The notes under the pieces were generated by a model. It saw nothing but the letters and a program-made list of their open reading frames with translations. It made no database searches and was not told the origin of the DNA. The translations under genes were made by a program, and so were the position numbers. From Clostridia bacterium (lineage in GTDB: Bacteria; Bacillota_A; Clostridia; UBA1212; UBA1255), in assembly GCA_017522515.1 (NCBI GenBank), contig JAFWZH010000084.1, positions 1-24,798 on the forward strand: a DNA stretch of 24,798 bases, given 5' to 3'. Each line of letters opens with the position of its first letter. The stretch's first letter is position 1. Shown one piece after another: positions 22,854 to 24,798 of this stretch.

Positions 22854-23348
22854 ATGATGGAAAAACAAGAGAATTTGTCGGATAATTTAAAAAAAGCTCA
22901 CTATAGTACACACATAATAGTTCCATTAAAAGGGAATTATAGTGATGATATTTCTAAAATAGAACAGGATATAAAGAAAACTGTTTTTTGTAATAGTTCA
23001 AGGGAAGATTTTTTTGAACGCAAAGAAGATGTTTTCGAATTGGACAATGATTTAAATGAAATAACAAATAAACTTTTCGATGACGAATATGAAGGAAGAT
23101 TGTCGGCGGTTTTTTCTGTAAATAAAGAAACGTTCGTGAAACATTGCTTCAATATAGATGATTGCTCGTTTTTTGTAGGTGAGCAAATAAATAACTTTGA
23201 CATTACAAGGATTGTTTTATACATATTTAATACCGGAGTTGCTTTTTTAGTTTTCCATTTTAGATATTTAGATGTAGCCACAATGCGAGATGTTTTTAAT
23301 CCTTCAGATATTAAACTTAAAAACAAAAGCTTCCTTTTTTTATCCTAA
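22854..23348 (+). CDS. Truncated paralogue of the CorA-like N-terminal domain
   Basis: 164 aa if ATG 22854 is used (ATG 22857 also possible; no good ribosome-binding site). THIIVPLKGNYSDDISKIEQDI resembles FILPIIWDVPNSKIGIQEKI near the start of the protein at 10772. ITRIVLYIFNTGVAFLVF (about 118-135) matches INAIRLRIYNTGVALFVL in the same place of that protein. It stops soon after, where the longer protein continues for about 390 residues including both membrane helices. It could be a remnant of a duplicated corA, or a soluble sensor-domain protein that competes for the same ligand. The weak start favours a decaying gene. Confidence 0.6.
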   Translation: MMEKQENLSDNLKKAHYSTHIIVPLKGNYSDDISKIEQDIKKTVFCNSSREDFFERKEDVFELDNDLNEITNKLFDDEYEGRLSAVFSVNKETFVKHCFNIDDCSFFVGEQINNFDITRIVLYIFNTGVAFLVFHFRYLDVATMRDVFNPSDIKLKNKSFLFLS

Positions 23349-23376
23349 ATTCGCCCTTTCTTCATTTTTTCAAATG

Positions 23377-23645
23377 TTATGCGATTTCTTTTAAATCGTA
23401 ATATCTGTAAAATTCTTCGTCTATGTCGTCAACACAAAACTTTCTCTCAAAATCAAAAGCCCAGGACCATATTTCGTCTGAATAAATGTCAAAGTCTTTT
23501 TCTTTGTGAACAAAATACAAATCGCCTTCCCATTCGACAATGTAACCTTCTGTTCCGCTTATCAGCGAATCTTGATATCTTGTAGCTTCTTGAATAATCT
23601 TAAAATTTTTTTATCATCTTTAAAATTTCCTTTCAAATAAATCAT
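23377..23645 (-). pseudogene. Small unknown gene frameshifted in a 7-nt homopolymer
   Basis: On the minus strand ATG 23645 overlaps the stop of the upstream gene (ATGA) and opens as MIYLKGNFKDDKK. It then runs into a tract of seven A (plus strand T7, 23606-23612). With eight A the frame would continue through FKIIQEATRYQD and YIVEWEGDLYFVHKEKDF to YDLKEIA and stop at 23377-23379, giving 89 aa. As written, the two parts are in different frames. The downstream part is acidic and aromatic-rich and clearly coding-like. It may be a sequencing error, a real loss, or slippage-dependent expression. No family recognised. Confidence 0.6.
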
Positions 23646-24196
23646 ATAAATTGTTGAAATGTTGTTTCATTCTTATATTTAAGAAGCCATGCCTGTGCAT
23701 CATCTTGATTTACTTTTTGGCGGTTGTACTCCCATTCGTCACCATATTCCATTTGAATATTTAGTGCTTGTTCGTAAATCAATTGCCCATTTGCCAATTG
23801 ATATATACGTTCACGTGTGAGCAGTACATCACTAAATTCATTTGGCAGAAATACTTGAGCGATTAAAACGCATGGACCAAGCTCTTTGATTATTGTAGAT
23901 TTATGTGTGTATAAATCTTTTTTTATTTGTGATTCTTTGTATTGTGATTCTAAAACAATATTTGTTTGTTCTTTATCTGTATAAATAGTTTGTGTATATA
24001 AAAAATCAGAATCCTGACTTACAGTTCCATGCTCAGTGACGTATTTTGTTATATCCAACAACTCCTCATAAAAAACACGACCCATATCCTCTATTTTATC
24101 TTCCGGGATATCACTATGAAACTCTTGTGTTTCGCATAATGTCTGCTTATTATCTTTTGCAATGCAATAAGTATTCTGAGTAATGTAATAATTCAT
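23642..24196 (-). CDS. Unknown 184-aa protein
   Basis: Start ATG 24196 is fixed by AAAGGAGG just upstream (24203-24210 on the plus strand) and by a strong promoter; an upstream in-frame start at 24280 would lie before the promoter. The protein is cytosolic, mixed alpha/beta, with no signal peptide or membrane helix. It has a long acidic middle part (residues about 30-110) and ends with EWEYNRQKVNQDDAQAWLLKYKNETTFQQFI. I recognise no domain. It is translationally coupled to the small gene at 23377-23645, so the two products probably act together. Confidence 0.8.
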   Translation of the reverse strand: MNYYITQNTYCIAKDNKQTLCETQEFHSDIPEDKIEDMGRVFYEELLDITKYVTEHGTVSQDSDFLYTQTIYTDKEQTNIVLESQYKESQIKKDLYTHKSTIIKELGPCVLIAQVFLPNEFSDVLLTRERIYQLANGQLIYEQALNIQMEYGDEWEYNRQKVNQDDAQAWLLKYKNETTFQQFI

Positions 24197-24220
24197 GTTG
24201 AATCCTCCTTTGTTCTTAAT

Positions 24221-24249
24221 ATTATACCATAAATGTATGCCATTCTCAA
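24221..24249 (-). promoter_or_regulatory. Sigma-A promoter for the minus-strand pair
   Basis: On the minus strand TTGAGA (24249-24244), a 17-nt spacer and TATAAT (24226-24221) with an extended TGG before it. Near-consensus; about 25 bases before the start codon at 24196. Confidence 0.85.
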
Positions 24250-24283
24250 AAATTAAGCCTTCTTCTGCTTTTGTAAACAATAA

Positions 24284-24610
24284 CGAATCTTTTCAGATTC
24301 TTATGCAGTTTCTGTCGCTGTCATACCAGAACGTATAGCCAATCTATACGATTTCAAAAGAATAGCGTATAATCTTCAAGGACTGCAACCTTTAGAATAT
24401 GCATACCCAAATCAAAAAAATAATTCGTATCAATGGTGTTCGTGTGTGGGAGACTGTAGTATATCAAGAATCCGGTGTAATGATGTAATAGAACGCCAAA
24501 TAGATGATTTTAGAGTGAACTCGATGGTATTGATTATATTAGCAAAATGTAAAAATTTGCTAAACAATATTTGCTACCGCTTCAACTATCTTTTTATAAT
24601 GGTTATTTAA
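24284..24610 (+). pseudogene. Open-frame remnant without a start codon
   Basis: A stop-free frame of 108 codons runs from just after TAA (24281-24283) to TAA (24608-24610) and contains VAVIPERIANLYDFKRIAY. It has no early start codon or ribosome-binding site, and part of it (cysteine-rich stretch after about 24430) looks non-native, suggesting a decayed gene. The source is not recognised. The rest of 24281-24798 shows no intact gene. Confidence 0.3.
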
Positions 24611-24629
24611 CAAATTTGCAAATAAATAA

Positions 24630-24764
24630 TTGAAAAGTGAGTTGCCTGAACATATAGAAGCTTCTCGAGACAAGGTCGTCATTTATAAAATAAGTGATAC
24701 CAATACTATGATAGTGGTCAACATAGGCTCGGCGAAAACTGTTGAGGATTTTAATATAGAGTAA
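24630..24764 (+). pseudogene. Fragment resembling a gene 3' end
   Basis: A 44-codon frame, TTG 24630 to TAA 24762-24764, with protein-like composition (VVIYKISDTNTMIVVNIGSA). It is preceded by an in-frame stop (24627-24629) and no ribosome-binding site. It looks like the tail of a lost gene. Confidence 0.3.
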
Positions 24765-24798
24765 AAATGTACAAATAAATATTGAATGTATAAAAAGA

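Noticed and set aside
22937..23326. 129-aa open frame on the minus strand
   Set aside because: Antisense to the truncated CorA-like gene; Ser/Leu-rich composition is that of a shadow frame.
23379..23585. 68-aa plus-strand frame
   Set aside because: Composition is poor and the minus strand here carries a far more convincing (frameshifted) protein coupled to its neighbour.
1..24798. CRISPR repeat-spacer array
   Set aside because: I saw no regularly spaced direct repeats of 25-40 bases anywhere; the only repeats are short dyads in intergenic DNA.

Overview
The window is AT-rich, Firmicutes-type DNA. Strong AGGAGG-like ribosome-binding sites, frequent GTG/TTG starts, a PQTGD sortase signal on a surface protein and a gut-Clostridia-style group II intron end suggest a member of the Clostridia (Ruminococcaceae/Lachnospiraceae-like). 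This rests on sequence style only; there is no rRNA or other taxonomic marker.

Layout. Positions 1-139 are the 3' end (domains V and VI) of a group II intron. Next comes a plus-strand module at 200-10033: a complete ClpP peptidase, a 554-aa protein whose C-terminal half looks like an AAA+ domain without Walker motifs, a soluble VirD4/TraG-like ATPase, a sigma-70-like protein, a small H-x3-C-x2-C anti-sigma-like protein, a Card1/Can2-type CARF nuclease, and a 1102-aa fusion of a ClpA-like AAA+ domain, a receiver-like domain and a complete FtsH (AAA+ plus M41 zinc protease). An AT-rich spacer of about 330 bases follows; it holds a broken minus-strand gene and inverted repeats. A 66-aa membrane protein comes next. 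A good sigma-A promoter (10696-10724) then precedes a type III-B CRISPR effector operon at 10772-19340: CorA-like membrane protein, an unknown 177-aa protein, cmr1, cas10 (cmr2), cmr3, cmr4, cmr5, cmr6 and a DEDD-type exonuclease. Downstream are a large sortase-anchored beta-helix protein, a truncated paralogue of the CorA-like N-terminal domain, two minus-strand genes (one frameshifted in a homopolymer) and decayed coding fragments.

How it may work together. The Cmr complex would bind target RNA. Cas10 lacks an HD nuclease domain but keeps GGDD, so its output should be a nucleotide second messenger. Two kinds of sensor are encoded: a CARF nuclease (cyclic oligoadenylate) and a CorA-like membrane protein (SAM-AMP in the characterised relatives). 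The DEDD exonuclease could be an effector or an off-switch. The most unusual part is the protease, sigma, anti-sigma and VirD4-like module lying next to it with the CARF nuclease embedded inside. It recalls CRISPR-Lon (CalpL/CalpT/CalpS), where signalling triggers cleavage of an anti-sigma-like protein, but uses other proteases (ClpP, and a ClpA-FtsH fusion). That functional link is inference from gene order. No CRISPR array, cas1, cas2 or cas6 is present in the window.
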